From Diplocarpon mali (taxonomy: Eukaryota; Ascomycota; Leotiomycetes; Helotiales; Drepanopezizaceae), in NCBI GenBank assembly GCA_024741835.1, contig JAENRP010000358.1, positions 1-43,688 on the forward strand: a stretch of DNA of 43,688 nucleotides, written 5' to 3'. Every line of letters begins with the position of its first letter. Within the stretch, counting starts at the first letter, position 1. Both the position numbers and the translations under genes were made by a program. The notes beneath the pieces are model-generated. The model had not been told where the DNA came from, made no database searches, and was given only the letters and a program-made list of their open reading frames with translations. Below are positions 11,091 to 22,490 of the stretch, in pieces.

Positions 11091-12640
11091 ACGATTTAAG
11101 AAAGGAGGGCGCTAGGAGATTAAGAATTTAGAATCTTAGAGTTACTAGAGAATTGTACAAAGGGACTATTCAAAGCCTTTGCCAATACTATTAAAATAGG
11201 TTTTTACTTATAAGGTCAATAGCTTTAGTAAGCTTTTAAAGTGCCAATCATAGCTAATTATATAAAGGGATCTTTAAGATAAAGCTTTAATTTTCTTAAC
11301 TTATATAACTACGCTTGTAGCAAGGTCTTTTAAAGTACTAATAGCGCTTACTATATACTTTAATATAGAAGTAAAGTAGTTTGATATTATTAACGCATTT
11401 GTTAACGCTCTTAGAGACTTAAGGAGTGCTCTAGTTATATACTTCCTATTAGATGGCTTTAAGCGCTTTAATATAGTAATAGAACTGGACCGCGCGCTTT
11501 ATAAGCTGAAAGACTCTTTAGTGCTATAGTATAGGAACTTCGCAGGAACGCTTAAAGGCCTTTAACTTAAGCCATTAAGTAAGGAGCCTTGTATTTTTAT
11601 AATAAAGGATCGTATAGTCTTTATAGCATTTTATATTAATGATATTTAAGTATTATATAAGGCCTTTAACTTAAATCAGGCGACTCGTTTAATTAAAGAC
11701 TTAAAGAGGGCGTATAAGCTTACTATTATAAGAGATATCTCCTAGTTCCTTAAAGTAAGGATTATTTAAGATAAAAAGGTAAAGAGGATCTCCTTAGTTT
11801 ATAATACTTATATTAAGAAGATCGCTTAAAAGTTCGGAGCTAATATAAAGAGAGTGCTTAATACTCTACTATTAAAGAAGGAGTTTGTTAAGAACTTAAG
11901 GTAAGCTTCCTTAGAAAAGGTAAAGGAGTACTAAAAGAAAATAGGCTTTATTCTTTATATAGCGATTATAATACGCTTAAATATTTCGTTCGCAGCCTCT
12001 TAACTATCTTTCTTCTTAATTAATCTAAGCTTTAAGCACCTTTTAGCCGTAGACTAAACGCTTTAATACCTATATAGTATACGCTTCTTAAGAATTGCCT
12101 ATAGCTTTAAGGCTAAGGAATACTAATCAATCGCATCTTTAAATGCTTCTTTCGGAGATGATCAAGAGACTCGCAGATCCTCTTAAGGATACGTCTTCTT
12201 CCTATTTAAAGGACCGATTATTTAGAAAGCGAATTGTTAAGCAACTATTACGCTCTCTTCTACTAAAGTAGAACTCTATAGTATAGTTTCTACTGCAAAG
12301 GAGATAATAGCTATAAAACGCCTTTTTAAAGAGATTCGTATAGACTCCCTCTTTAAATAGAATATATATTATAATAACTAATAGACGATTCGGCTAATTA
12401 TTATAAAGAATAAGAAGATTAAGATAAGCCTTTGATATATTGAAATTAATAATATATAGATCTGCTAAGAGTACTAGAGAGGAAGCTTTTAGATAATCTA
12501 CCTCCTTACTAAGGAGATATACGCAGATAGGCTTATTAAGAACCTAGACCGCTAGAAGTTTAAAAGCTTTATTCGTTTATTAAACTTTTAGAGCTTTTAA
12601 ATAATCGTTTAGCAACTCGCACTTGCTAGTAAGTAGTTAC
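11090..12640 (+). pseudogene. E3 reverse transcriptase and RNase H (copia)
   Basis: RT: KQWFDIINAFVNALRDLR-type motif near 11370-11420 (copia D-V-x-x-A-F-L-x-G), GFKRFNIVIELDRALYKLKDS near 11455-11520 (ALYGLKQS block), and FYINDIQVLY near 11630-11660, where the Y-x-D-D active site now reads YIND. RNase H: ITLSSTKVELYSIVSTAKEII near 12245-12310, equal to the copia TxSTEAEY block, NNQQTIRL near 12375, and IEINNIQICQEYQRG near 12440 (HIDIRxHxIRE block). The frame ends about 12640-12700. The catalytic Asp-to-Asn changes and stops make it dead. Confidence 0.88.
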
Positions 12641-12799
12641 TTATTACTAAGAGACTTATACTTATAAGCTCTTACTCTCTTATAATTATATTTATTTGTT
12701 TTCTTTTATAAAGTGCATTACAAAAGCTTTCCTTTTTTAAAAATATAAGATAGGTAATATTCTTAAGCTGCTATTATAAGGCGTAACCCTTTCTTAGAT

Positions 12800-13800
12800 C
12801 CTCTTAACTAGCGCTAGGAGCTGCGAAGCTATAGCTATAAGCTTTATATAAATCTCCTCTTAAGAGAGGCCTAAAGGCACTCCCTCGGCCAAAGGCCTGC
12901 TAGCGAATACACTAGCAATAGCAGGGGCGAAGGCAAGGGGTATAGTAGGGGTAATAAGGGCGAGGATAGCAGAGGCAGCGGCGATAGTAGGAGCAGCGAT
13001 AGCAAGGGTAAGGATAGGAGAGATAAAGGGAGATACTATAGTAGCGGCTGCGATAGTAGTAGCAGATAGGATAAGAGTAGTAGCAGCGATAGCAAAGGCA
13101 AATAGGTCTAAGCCAAAGGGCTTAGGAGCGAATAAGAATAGTATATTAAAAGTAAGGGAGGCAGCAATACTACTACTCGCAAGAGTAGCAGGCCCTCCTA
13201 GCACTAAGGTCCAATTGCTCCTATCTTTTAAAATTAGCTTAAAACTTAATAAGACTTAATAAACGTACTATAAAAGCTTTAAAGCGCACCCTTTACTATA
13301 TTAAGTAGTAGTACTACCTCTTCCTTAAAGGTACTGCAGGCGTAGGCCGATATAATAGCCTCCTAAGAGGCAAGGAGAGGTTCGCTAGCCTACTAGTAGC
13401 TATTGCTTAATACTATATAATAAACGTAACGCGCACTAAAGGTGCTATTAAAGTACTAATAATCGAGATTGCTAATACTCTTATATATAATATAATACAC
13501 GTATGCGTTATTGCGCTCTATTATAGGCTTAGGCATATAGTGCGCAGTAAGGGTAAGGCTCTTAGGTAGTAGCAGCGGTAGCAGAGGCGGCAGCAGCAGC
13601 AGGGGCGATAGCAGCGGCAGCTTATTACTTAGTAGGCGCTAGGACAATTGCACTAGGGTTATAGCTCTTAAAGGAGCGCTAGCGACCTAGTGCAAAATTA
13701 GTATAACGCAAGGTATAAGGACTCTAAGGGTCTTACTTTGCAAAGGCAGCTAAGGCTATAATAAGCGGGAGTTCTTTTTATATTTAAAAATTATTAGTAT
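12800..13800 (+). pseudogene. E3 extra reading frame downstream of pol, Ser/Arg/Gly-rich, unidentified
   Basis: In one plus frame (codons at 12851, 12854 ... to 13763) there are over 300 codons interrupted only by TAG/TAA, each derivable from CAG/CAA. The N-terminal third is a low-complexity Ser/Arg/Gly/Lys/Asp region (RGEGKGYSRGNKGEDSRGSG, later SSSSDSKGK). The middle is amphipathic and Gln/Leu-rich (about 13240-13500). A second Ser/Gly/Arg block (GSSSGSRGGSSSRGDSSG) follows near 13565-13620, then a Cys/Arg-containing end. It lies between RNase H and the 3' LTR, where ordinary copia elements have nothing. The low-complexity DNA (AGCAGCGGCGATAG-like words) also leaves the antisense frame 12860-13204 open, so coding is not proven. 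No family recognised. Confidence 0.4.
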
Positions 13801-14085
13801 AAAGATAATATTTTTAAATAATAAAGGAAGGTTATTTTTAAAAGAAGGGAAGGAGAACCTTTGCAATAGAAATACTTTATAAGAAGCCTAATAGAGTACT
13901 AGCATAGAATTGCAAAGATTCCTAAGCGCGCTTATTACCTATAGCGACCTTTCTTATTTTAAAAGGAATAACCTCTAAAGGGGCAATACATAAGATAGAG
14001 CCTCTTTTCCTTATAATTGCCATTCTTTCTTTTATTTTATCTATATAGCTAAGCGATTCTAAGAGCATCGCCTAACTAAGGGGTA

Positions 14086-14283
14086 TATTATGTAAAATGG
14101 GCAGAGTCTCTACTTATTCTAAAGACCCTTTATATAACTCCTGCTAAGTCATAGACTCTCCCTTTTCTTTCCAAAGTCTCCTTACCATATATATACTAGA
14201 GAATAATATAATCAATTATCTTCTCCTACTTTTGCAAGCCTCCTAAGCGACCTAATAAAGGCCCTCTAGCCGACCGCACCATA
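14086..14283 (+). repeat. E3 3' LTR
   Basis: This is the partner of 6679-6876. It starts TATTATGTAAAATGGG (TG and CA dinucleotides mutated) directly after the PPT-like AAGGGGTA and ends ...GACCGCACCATA. The internal stretch ...CCTAATAAAGGCCCTCTAGCC... equals the 5' copy apart from transitions. It is followed by the ATATA duplication. Confidence 0.92.
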
Positions 14284-14288
14284 ATATA

Positions 14289-16168
14289 ATATATAATCCT
14301 AAAGTTGAAACCTACGAAGAACTCTGCCTAATAGGCCTAGTAGGCCGTTAGCTCTTTAGTACTTATAAAGTACTCTAGCGCGCAGTAATTAGTATAAACT
14401 AGTACCTCTTCCTACGCTTTAAGTAGCTTAAAATAAAAGTGCTTAAAGGAGTAGTAGATCGCTAGTAGCTCTTTATTATAAATAGGGTAATTAAGCTCTA
14501 TATTAGCTATTATCTTAGAAAAGAACTTAATAGGGTAAAAGAGATTATTATCCTAAAGCTAAGAAAGTATTCCTATAATAACTTTATCGGAGGCATCGGT
14601 TTTTAGCCTAGTCTAGCGGTAGGGCGCATAGTACTAGAGTATAAAAGCTCTTTAAAGCTCCTTCTAAAGAGTCTCCTAAGCCTGCCTATAAGCCTTGTCA
14701 AATATAAAAGGAATATTCTTTATAAAGGCTATAAGAGGTTTACAGATCCTACTATAGTCTTTAATAAAACGCTAATAGAAATTATAGAAACTTAAAAAGC
14801 TTTATATGCTTTGCACATTTATAGCATACGCCTATTCCTTAATAACCTCGATCTTACTTAAGTCGACTTTAATACCCTTTATATTAATAATAAAGCTAAG
14901 GAATTTGGTTTTAGTAATTCTAAACTCACTCTTCTTAATATCTACTTAAAGGCTATATACTTAAAGGATCTTTATAACCTTTTTAATATATGCCTTATAC
15001 TTTGCAAAGGTCTTTAAGTAGATTAGGATATTATTAAGGTATATAGAATAGAAGTTATCCAAGTGCAAGAGTAAGATATTATTAATAAACCTTCAAAAGG
15101 TAATAGGTCTATTAATTAGGCCGAAGGGAAGCACCTTATACTTATATATACTATACTATATATAAAAGGTAATAAAGTCTTTTAAATCGGCGGATATCCT
15201 AATATAATAAAAAGCCTATTGAATATCGATCTTAATAAAGATCCTAGCCTTAAAGATACGTGCTATTATCTTATCAATTAAGGGAATTAAGTATAGGTCC
15301 TTTTTTATTAAGTGATTAAGCTTGCAGTAGTTAATGCAAAGGCATAGGGAGCCATTAGCCTTCTTTATAAATAAGATTAGTACTGCTTAAAGAGAGCTTA
15401 AAGCTTTAATAAAGCCCTTATAAAGGTTCTCTAAGATGTAAATCTTTACTTTAAAGAGCTATTTATTAGTAAGGCAGCGCAAAGGCTTAATCGTTAAGTT
15501 GTACTCTACTATTATAAGCTTAATGTAGTAGTCTTTACTTATATAGTACTCTAGGAGCTGATTAAAGGCCTTGCAAGAGAATAACTCTTTAAACTTAGCA
15601 TACTGCAAAGGGAGCTTCTAATTAATCAAATCGTTATTAGCCTTATATTTAGCCTATTAGGCAACCTCCTACTTTAAGGCGTATACTAAGCTAATAAAGG
15701 TGAACTTATTAAGCGGTAGCTTATTAGTGCGCTTAGCCTAGCGTATAACTTTAACTAATCAAATATATAAGGTACTAATAGCATAGGTAGAAATCAACCT
15801 AATATCAGTTTTTCAAAGGGAAAGAGGAGAGCTCCGATTAGCAAGTATCTTAGGAAGGGAATAGAAAGAGGGTGCCTTGCTTAGTAAAGCTTACTTTATT
15901 ATCTTTAAGTCTTTTTAAAGGTTCTTAAAGAAGCTGCTGGCTCGCCTAGCTTTCGCAAAAGGCCTTTAGAGAATCTCCTTAAGCTATAGAAGGGGCTAAG
16001 AGCTTAAAGGGGCATTAGCGTATATACTAGTAAGCTAAAGGTCTTAATCTTTAGCTTCTATTAGTACTATATATTACTTAATATCCTCTTAAGCTATTAA
16101 GGAGGCTTTTAAAGTAGTTAGGTTAATAGGCATACGCTTATCGAAGTAAAGGATAATAAGTATATCTT
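14289..16168 (-). pseudogene. E2 reverse transcriptase and RNase H (gypsy), between the E3 and E4 insertions
   Basis: Read from high to low. The frame enters after the E4 site with ILYFDKRMPINLTTLKAS, homologous to VSYFDQRILIDLL of E4. RT: KVLPFGLINRP near 15140-15090 (gypsy PFGLxNAP block), then LNNILIYLKTFAKYK near 15040-15000, where the Y-[LV]-D-D site reads with Asn in both Asp positions. IDIKKSEFRITKTKFLSFII near 14935-14870 and LSFYNFYQRFIKDYS near 14800-14750 are standard gypsy RT-thumb blocks. RNase H follows to about 14300, very decayed. In frame with the part left of E3 once E3 is removed. Confidence 0.85.
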
Positions 16169-16173
16169 AAGGC

Positions 16174-16447
16174 TATTACGGCCGCATCACGTGCATAGTT
16201 CACGTGTACGGTTGTGCACGGTTACATCACGTGTCCATCACGTGTCGAAGTCAGGTGCACGCTAAGGTAGTAAGGTAGCTGGATTACGTATGCGCTAGTA
16301 AAGCACCTACCTAATTCTAAAGGAGTTCTACTAAAGACTCTCTCTTCTTTTTTATCTTTTCTTCTTAATTATATAGCGTACCTCTTAAGGTAATACAATT
16401 AGCGTTCGATCCTCGCCTTATTATACGCTTTAAAGCTAGTCGTAATA
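16174..16447 (+). repeat. E4 5' LTR
   Basis: It starts TATTACGGCCGCATCACGTG and ends GTCGTAATA (original TG...CA). Compared with the 3' copy its first 90 bp are nearly unmutated, while its last 100 bp carry RIP transitions; the 3' copy shows the opposite pattern. It is followed at 16448 by TAAGAAAAGATC, the probable primer site shared with E2. Confidence 0.93.
16188..16244 (+). promoter_or_regulatory. Cluster of four CACGTG boxes in the U3 of E4
   Basis: CACGTG occurs at 16188-16193, 16201-16206, 16228-16233 and 16239-16244, with a GTGCAC palindrome between (about 16215-16220). CACGTG is the core site of bHLH regulators (Pho4/Cbf1 type in fungi). In the 3' LTR the first positions read TATATA or similar, as RIP of CACGTG would give. 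A role in driving element transcription is inference. Confidence 0.5.
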
Positions 16448-17380
16448 TAAGAAAAGATCACTCAACCTTTGCTAAAAAGCTTAATATCTACCCCCTTTAG
16501 AATTATCACTTTAAACTACCTTAAGCAACTCGTATATAGCGCCTAGATCCTACTAATCTAGTTTTTAAAGAAAGCTGAATAATAACCTTTAAATATAAGA
16601 TTAGCTCGTTTTTTCGACCCCTTATATACTCTATTTTACAAACGGAGATTCACCTTCAATTTCAATTTAAAAAAAAAAATTATTTACTATACCCTCGCTT
16701 CGCTAGCATAAGCTGCTACTTAAAGTAGTATAATAACTTTTCTCTTCTCAACTCTCTCCTTCCCTTATAAATACTCTATACTATATCGACCTATACTTAT
16801 TAACAACTCTCCTTTACTCTTTAAAGCCTCTTACTCTTTTGAAACCCTTAAATATAACTCGACTCTTCGAAAAACCTTCCTTATAAATAAGTCATCGACC
16901 TTCTTTATACTCCCTATCGACTTATACTTATCGATAACTCTCCTTATACTCTTTAAAGCTCCTTACCTCCTTAAAGCTCCTTACTCCTTCCTTTAAAACA
17001 CTTAGGTATAAATTAAGGGACCTATACCTATATATATATATAAAGACTTAATCAGCTTTAATAGGTTATACTATACCGTTTAAGATTAGGTCAACTTTAG
17101 TAGAGTAATAAGCTTTAGACCCTACTTCCCTAGATTTACACTGCACCCCTCCTTATATAACCTTATTATAATTCTTAATTAGTAAAGAGACGTGATCTTA
17201 AAGTAAAACCTTCTCTTTTAAGATCTATAAACCTATAATACCTTAATATATACTTTACTAAAAGACTTTAAGAATATATATAGCTCTACTTATACTAATC
17301 TTCCCCCTTTTAAATAGGTTACTATTTAGCATTAAGTCCCTTTAAATTAAACTAGATAATATAAAGAGAGTTAATACTTA
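16448..17380 (+). other. E4 leader
   Basis: This is an untranslated leader between the LTR and gag with no convincing frame. A block at about 17285-17345 (ACTTATACTAATCTTCCCCC, then TAAATAGGTTACTATTTAGC) is conserved with E2 on the minus strand (about 25120-25190), which shows the two elements share leaders as well as proteins. It may be a packaging or translation signal. Confidence 0.5.
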
Positions 17381-18700
17381 TAACCTCTAATCTTATGCTA
17401 CTTAAGAGAAGTAAAAGGTTAACTGTGCTTCTACTACTAAGCCTTACTACTACTAGTTCTATAGGCCTTACTACTACTAGTTCCACTAGTTCTATAGGCC
17501 TTACTGCCAACCCTGGTCTTAAAGATATTCCTCCTCCTAAGCCCACTTAGGAAGCTACCTCCTTTAGTACAGATTCTACTTTTAAGCCTAGCCTATAAGT
17601 AGATTCTCGAAATACCCTATTACTATTAATTAAAGTTAAGGAAGAAGATATACTCTCTTTAATAATATCTACCTTTACTATATTAGCCCCTCTCTTTTCA
17701 ACTACTTAGCAGGCCGAAATCGCAAACCTTATTAGCGCTGCTATAGCTACTGCTCTTTAAAATAATACTACTGCCCCTTCTTCCTTAAGTGCTAGCCCTT
17801 AGAATACTTAGTCCCTTACCGCTGACTTACTACCTCTCTTAGACTACTACCTTCTAATTATCCGACCTTTAGTCTTAGCTATCGACCCTTATCAAATCAA
17901 ATACCTTTAAACCTATTTTAGCAACTATTAAGGCGAAATTACTTATAATACTTAAAAGATAGCTATAAAGGTATTTATTCAAAAGTACTTAAGCAATTTC
18001 ACTTTAAAAAAGGACTAGATCACTGCCTACTTTAAGTATATAATAAGTAAAGCTTAGAATTTAATCCTATAATATATAGATCCTATCTTTACTAGTGAGT
18101 TTATATATGCTATTAATATCCTTAGGGTCTTAGATTAAAGGTTCTTTAATTATAATTATATTTAGTCCGCTAAGCTTAAATATAATAGGCTAACTATAGG
18201 TTTAATATTATATAATAAGTTCTGATTTAAGTTTATTACCCTTACTATAGTTAGTAAGATCGATCAGTCTTACTAATTCGATAATATTTATAAAAAGGTC
18301 TCCTTAGCCTTAAAGAATAACCTTTAAGTAAAGAAGTATAAAATAAATAATAATTATACTACTTTAAATAAGTTCTTAGCTATTGCGGACTATAAGGCCT
18401 ATAATATCAAGTAAGAAAAGGCCTATAGCACTTAATAAGTTACCTCTACTATCGCATTCTCCTTCTTAAAGGACTGCGTCCTTAGTATACTAAAAAGGGA
18501 GTTATAAAGACCTATAGCTATAGCTATTTCCTTAGCTCCTTACACTTATTCCCTTTCGCCAGCGGCCTACTAAGAAAGGTCTACCAGCCTAAAGCCGTTA
18601 TCTAATCTCTATTATAATTACAAAGCCCTTAATCACTATGCAATAGACTGCCCTAAGCTAAAGAAGCAAGGCGAGTTTATAATAGCTAAAGTTAAGATAG
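17380..18700 (+). pseudogene. E4 gag (gypsy)
   Basis: The N-terminus is Ser/Thr-rich with a short internal duplication (GGCCTTACTACTACTAGTTC twice, about 17430-17490). A capsid-like region follows at about 17840-18450, in which YFSNYQGEITYNTQKIAIKV, FNYNYIQSAKLKYNRLTIG and KYKINNNYTTLNKFLAIADY can be read through stops. A zinc knuckle is at about 18610-18655: YYNYKALNHYAIDC, a C-x2-C-x4-H-x4-C in which the first two Cys read Tyr. The minus-strand gag of E2 aligns along its length. Confidence 0.8.
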
Positions 18701-19870
18701 AAAACGACCTACTATTAGGAAACTGCTAAGCTATAGCAAAGACTCCTACTATAGTATAAGTTATAATTTGTAAAAAGACTTAGATTTTGATTCCTACCTA
18801 TTAATAAGCGGCTGCCAGTTCTTAATTCCTATAGAACTAGCTCGAAATGGATTATTTATTAAAACAGTTGCCTATATTAATAATAGAGCTAATATTTTCG
18901 ATATTATTAAGACGTCTTTAGCATACTAGCTCTCTTAAAGACTTAGGGTAAAGTTTATTAAACTACCTAAACTGATTACCTCTATTGGCTATAATAGCCT
19001 TAAGGGAAAAACCATTCGATTCGCCGTCTTACTTACCCTTATAATTAATAGGCGATAAATAAACTTCCCTTTCTTAATTATAAGCTTAAAAGCAACTGAC
19101 GTTTTAATTAATAAGAAGTTCCTAAAGTACTATAACCTTAAACAATCCTATAAAAAGGGGAAAAATAGTATCTCTTAGCTTAAGGATATGCCTATTGTCT
19201 CCTACTTTGATTAACGTATACTAATCGATCTCTTATAGCTAACTAAACCCCTAATAGCCTAGTAAGACGTCGATTATTAAGCAACTATAATAGACGCTAA
19301 AGACAAAGACCTAAGAATGGCCTAAGCCTAGCTCTTAATACTAGCAAGTAATAACTCGAATTCTACTCCTAGTCCTAGCCTGCGAGTGAAATCTACGAAC
19401 TCGAATCCTACTCTTAATCCTAGCTTATAAGTGAAAACTGCAAACTTGAATTCCACTCCCAGTCCTAGCCTATAAGTAGCCTCTTATAGACTTAAGGATA
19501 GCAGTTTCTTTAAAGACTTGAAAAGAGATCTGAACTATATAAAGAAGGCCTTGCTAAGAGTACTAAACCCCTTGCTCCCTCTTTTAATAAAGAGAAACGC
19601 TCCTTTAAAGACGGCTTGCTAAATTAGCCTAATCTTAGCCTTAGCAATTAGCGCCTTCTACTACCGCTTTATAACTAAGGTAAAATAAGCTATATAAACT
19701 TAAGAACTAGTACTTAAAGAGTTTATATTCATAAGCTCTATTTATAATTTAGATTAAGAAATCAATTGCTAAGAATCGGCTAAGCAAGCTGAAATTAGCT
19801 CTCTTAGTCTTAGTTCGGCACTATAAGCTAAGTATAAGAGCAATAATAAGCTAATAGACTAGAAGCTCCT
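18700..19870 (+). pseudogene. E4 protease and linker to RT
   Basis: After the zinc knuckle the frame reads VKIENDLLLGNC, shared with E2 (KIDLNNDLLLENC), then a protease-sized region in which no D-[ST]-G triad is left. Around 19100-19260 come VLINKKFLKYYNLKQSY and SYFDQRILIDLLQLTKP. At 19355-19480 there is a near-repeat of about 66 bp, three copies of (N)SNSTPSPSLRVKST-like text (TCCTAGCCTGCGAGTGAAAT and variants), so the linker grew by internal duplication. Confidence 0.6.
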
Positions 19871-21290
19871 ACCTTAGTACGCTAAATTTAAAAACGTTTT
19901 CAATCGCTAGGCCTTTGATTAGCTGCCGAAACCTAGGCTAAGGGTAGATTATAAAATCGAGCTAATAGGTAAGAATAACTTAATAATCAAGCCCCTTTGC
20001 TACCTTACTAACGAATAGCTTTTAAAGGTTAAGAGCTATATTCTTAAGAACTTGTATAAAGGATTTATTAAAGCTTTAAGTTCCCCTTAGGCAGCCCTAA
20101 TCCTCTTTATTAGAAAAGCTAATAGCTCCTTATATCTATATATTAATTATTAGAAACTGAACGCCTTAATGAAGAAAGACCCTTACCCGATTCCCCTTAT
20201 TAATAAGATAATAGCACGCATATTGAAAGCTTATATTTTTATAAAAATCGATATATAATAAGCTTTTTATTATATCCGTATATTAGCTGATACTAAAGAC
20301 TTAACTATATTCCGCACGCGTTATAAGACTTACAAATATAAGGTTTTACCATTTAGGCTAACAAATAGGCCTGCTACCTTTTAAAGGTTTATTAATAATA
20401 TTCTCCTTAACTACCTTAACAATTTCTACTCTACTTACTTAAATAATATTCTAATCTACTTAAAAAACTCCCTTAACTATAAGATTCATATTAAGAAGAT
20501 CTTAGGAATTCTCTAATGCTATAGCCTTTAAATAGATATTAAGAAAAGCGAGTTTAAAGTTACTAAGACTAAGTTCCTAAGGTTTATTATTAGAGTTTAT
20601 AAAATTGAAGTAGACCTTAATAAGGTCTTAGTCATTTAAGAGTAGAAATACGCTAAGAATATATATAGCGTATAGAGTTTCCTAGGGTTTTATAACTTCT
20701 ACTAAAGGTTTATTAAAGGCTATAGTTATATCTGCCGACCCTTAATAGCTCTTATAGGAAACGTCCCTTTTGATTTTAATAACACTTATAAAGAAGCTTA
20801 AGAAGCTCTGCACTTAAGCCTTCAAACAACCCTAATCTTATGCTACTATCACCCTTAGAAGCAGATAAGGCTTAAGACCGATGCCTCTGATAGCATAGTC
20901 GCTAGCGTACTCTCCTAACTCTAAGAAGATAATAACTACTACCTAATTAAGTACTTTTTGAAGATTATAAATAATGCTAAGCTAAACTACCCTATTTATA
21001 ATAAGGAGCTCCTAGCGATTTTTAGATCGTTCTACTAGTATAAAGCAGAGCTACTTAAGGCCTAGAAAACAGTATATATATATATAGATTATAAAGCCCT
21101 TAAGTACTTTATAACAACTAAGGACTTAATAGCCTAGCAGGCTTGCTAAGCGGAGTTCTTCGCTAATTTCAACTTCCTTATTATATACTAAATAGGCATA
21201 ACGAATATACTAGCTAATATACTCTCTTATTAAGACTAGGAGCTGACCCCTCTTAAGGCCAGGAAACGAGCTTTATACTACTAGCAGCTC
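19870..21290 (+). pseudogene. E4 reverse transcriptase and RNase H (gypsy)
   Basis: RT: LYLYINYQKLNALMKKDPYP near 20130-20190 (gypsy D-Y-R-x-L-N block), KVLPFRLTNRPATFQRFINN near 20340-20400, STYLNNILIYLKNS near 20430-20470 with YLDD as YLNN. IDIKKSEFKVTKTKFLRFII and FLGFYNFYQRFIKGYSYICR follow. RNase H from about 20860: RLKTDASDSIVASVLSQ keeps its first Asp, LNYPIYNKELLAIFRSFYQY keeps the Glu, and YIDYKALKYFITTK corresponds to TDHKNL. The best-preserved gypsy pol in the window, yet with many TAA/TAG codons. Confidence 0.92.
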
Positions 21291-22490
21291 TTGCCTAATA
21301 ATAAGCTCTCTATAAAAGTACTTACTATTAGAAACGATTCTACTCGCGGGCCCGCCTTATAAGTAACTTTAGCGCAAATTAATTCCACTCCTAGGCCTGG
21401 CCTATAAGTGACAATTATGCTAATCGCGCCAATAGAAGCACCTGCCGACCTAATGTCTAAAGTTAAGTATAATATAGTAAACTACTATATTATTAATAAA
21501 GTCATTTAAGCTAATAAGACCTCCCTTAAGCTATAGAAGTTCTGAGATAAGGCGCAAAGCCATAGCCTTAACTATAAACTTAGCTAAGGTAAACTCTTCT
21601 TTTAAAGTAGACTTGTTATACTATCCCAACCTCTTAAACTGCGAATAGCCCTAATTCATTATATACATAAGCAACCTTGCATCGCATACGCTAGAATCGG
21701 GAAAACAAGGCTTTTAGTAGGAAGAAAATACTATTAGAAAAGCCTTAATAGCAATATCGGCACTTATATTTAGAACTATTATTATTTGAGAATAAAAGCT
21801 TATTATAATAAGACCCTAGGTTTCCTTTACCCTTTGCTAACTCCTAAATAAGCATACTAATACTTAACTATAGATTTTATAAAGCTCCCGCTTGATAAAC
21901 TCGGCTACAACTTTATACTAGTAATAATAGACCGATTATTAAAGAAGGTAGTATCAATCCTATGCTATAAGACAGTTGATGCAAAAGGCCTTGCAGAGTT
22001 GTTTTTAATTCACTAAATATACTATTTCGGCATGCCTAACTCAATCCTATTAAATAGAGGCGCCTAATTCGTCTCTACCTTTTGGAAAAAGCTCTATCGA
22101 ATACTAAGTATAAAGGTTAAGCTAACTATAGCCTATAACCCTAATATTAATAGCTAAACTGAGATTATGAACTAGTACTTAAAACAACGCCTTAGGCCGT
22201 TCTACTTATACTATTAAGACAATTGGAGTTATCTCTTGCCTTTGATAGATATTGCCTAATTGACCTTACCTTACGAATCCCTAGGGCAAATTTCCCCTTT
22301 CCAAATGCTAAATAGCTATAAGGCTCGCTCCTTTTGGAATTTAGTTAACTTAAAGCCTTTATAGATAGCAATTAAAAGAGTAAATCGTAAAACGGCGCTC
22401 TATATAGCTATTAGAGCTTAAAAAGTAGTCTAATTCGCCTAATCGTCTCTTTAAGTATAATAAGCTAAAATAAAACAGCTTGTAGATCTT
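21290..22490 (+). pseudogene. E4 integrase (gypsy)
   Basis: A zinc-binding region (LLVGRKYYQKSLNSNIGTYI) lies near 21710-21775 with its Cys/His largely mutated. Core: YLTIDFIKLPLDKLGYNFIL near 21855-21915 with the first catalytic Asp, MPNSILLNRGAQFVSTFWKK near 22033-22095 where the second Asp reads Asn, and AYNPNINSQTEIMNQYLKQ near 22130-22185 with the Glu kept. The C-terminal module (NLVNLKPLQIAI and FAQSSLQVQQAKIKQLVDL) runs to about 22490. Confidence 0.88.

Larger units (their letters stand above)
6679..14283 (+). mobile_element. E3: Ty1/copia element, plus strand, nested in E2
   Basis: It has 198-bp LTRs at 6679-6876 and 14086-14283 and a perfect TSD, ATATA, at 6674-6678 and 14284-14288. 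The 7.6-kb element contains a primer-binding site, gag, protease, integrase, RT and RNase H in copia order, then an extra frame, then a polypurine tract (about 14077-14085, AACTAAGGGG). It sits in the E2 spacer between RNase H and integrase; the E2 frame (AEFFVGFNF... then the LMPLKAKK block) resumes across it. Its LTR ends, primer site and PPT match the miniature element E7. Confidence 0.93.

Noticed and set aside
12860..13204. Minus-strand 114-residue Ala/Ile-rich open frame
   Set aside because: It is the complement of a low-complexity AGCAGCGGCGATAG-like stretch; the plus-strand frame continues far beyond it and lies in the sense of E3.
6679..14283. 6679 and 14086 repeats as two independent solo insertions
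   Set aside because: They share orientation, bracket a complete copia in the same orientation, and have one TSD pair outside, so they are the two LTRs of one element.
17352..17546. Minus-strand 64-residue Val/Leu-rich frame
   Set aside because: Complement of the Ser/Thr repeat at the start of E4 gag.
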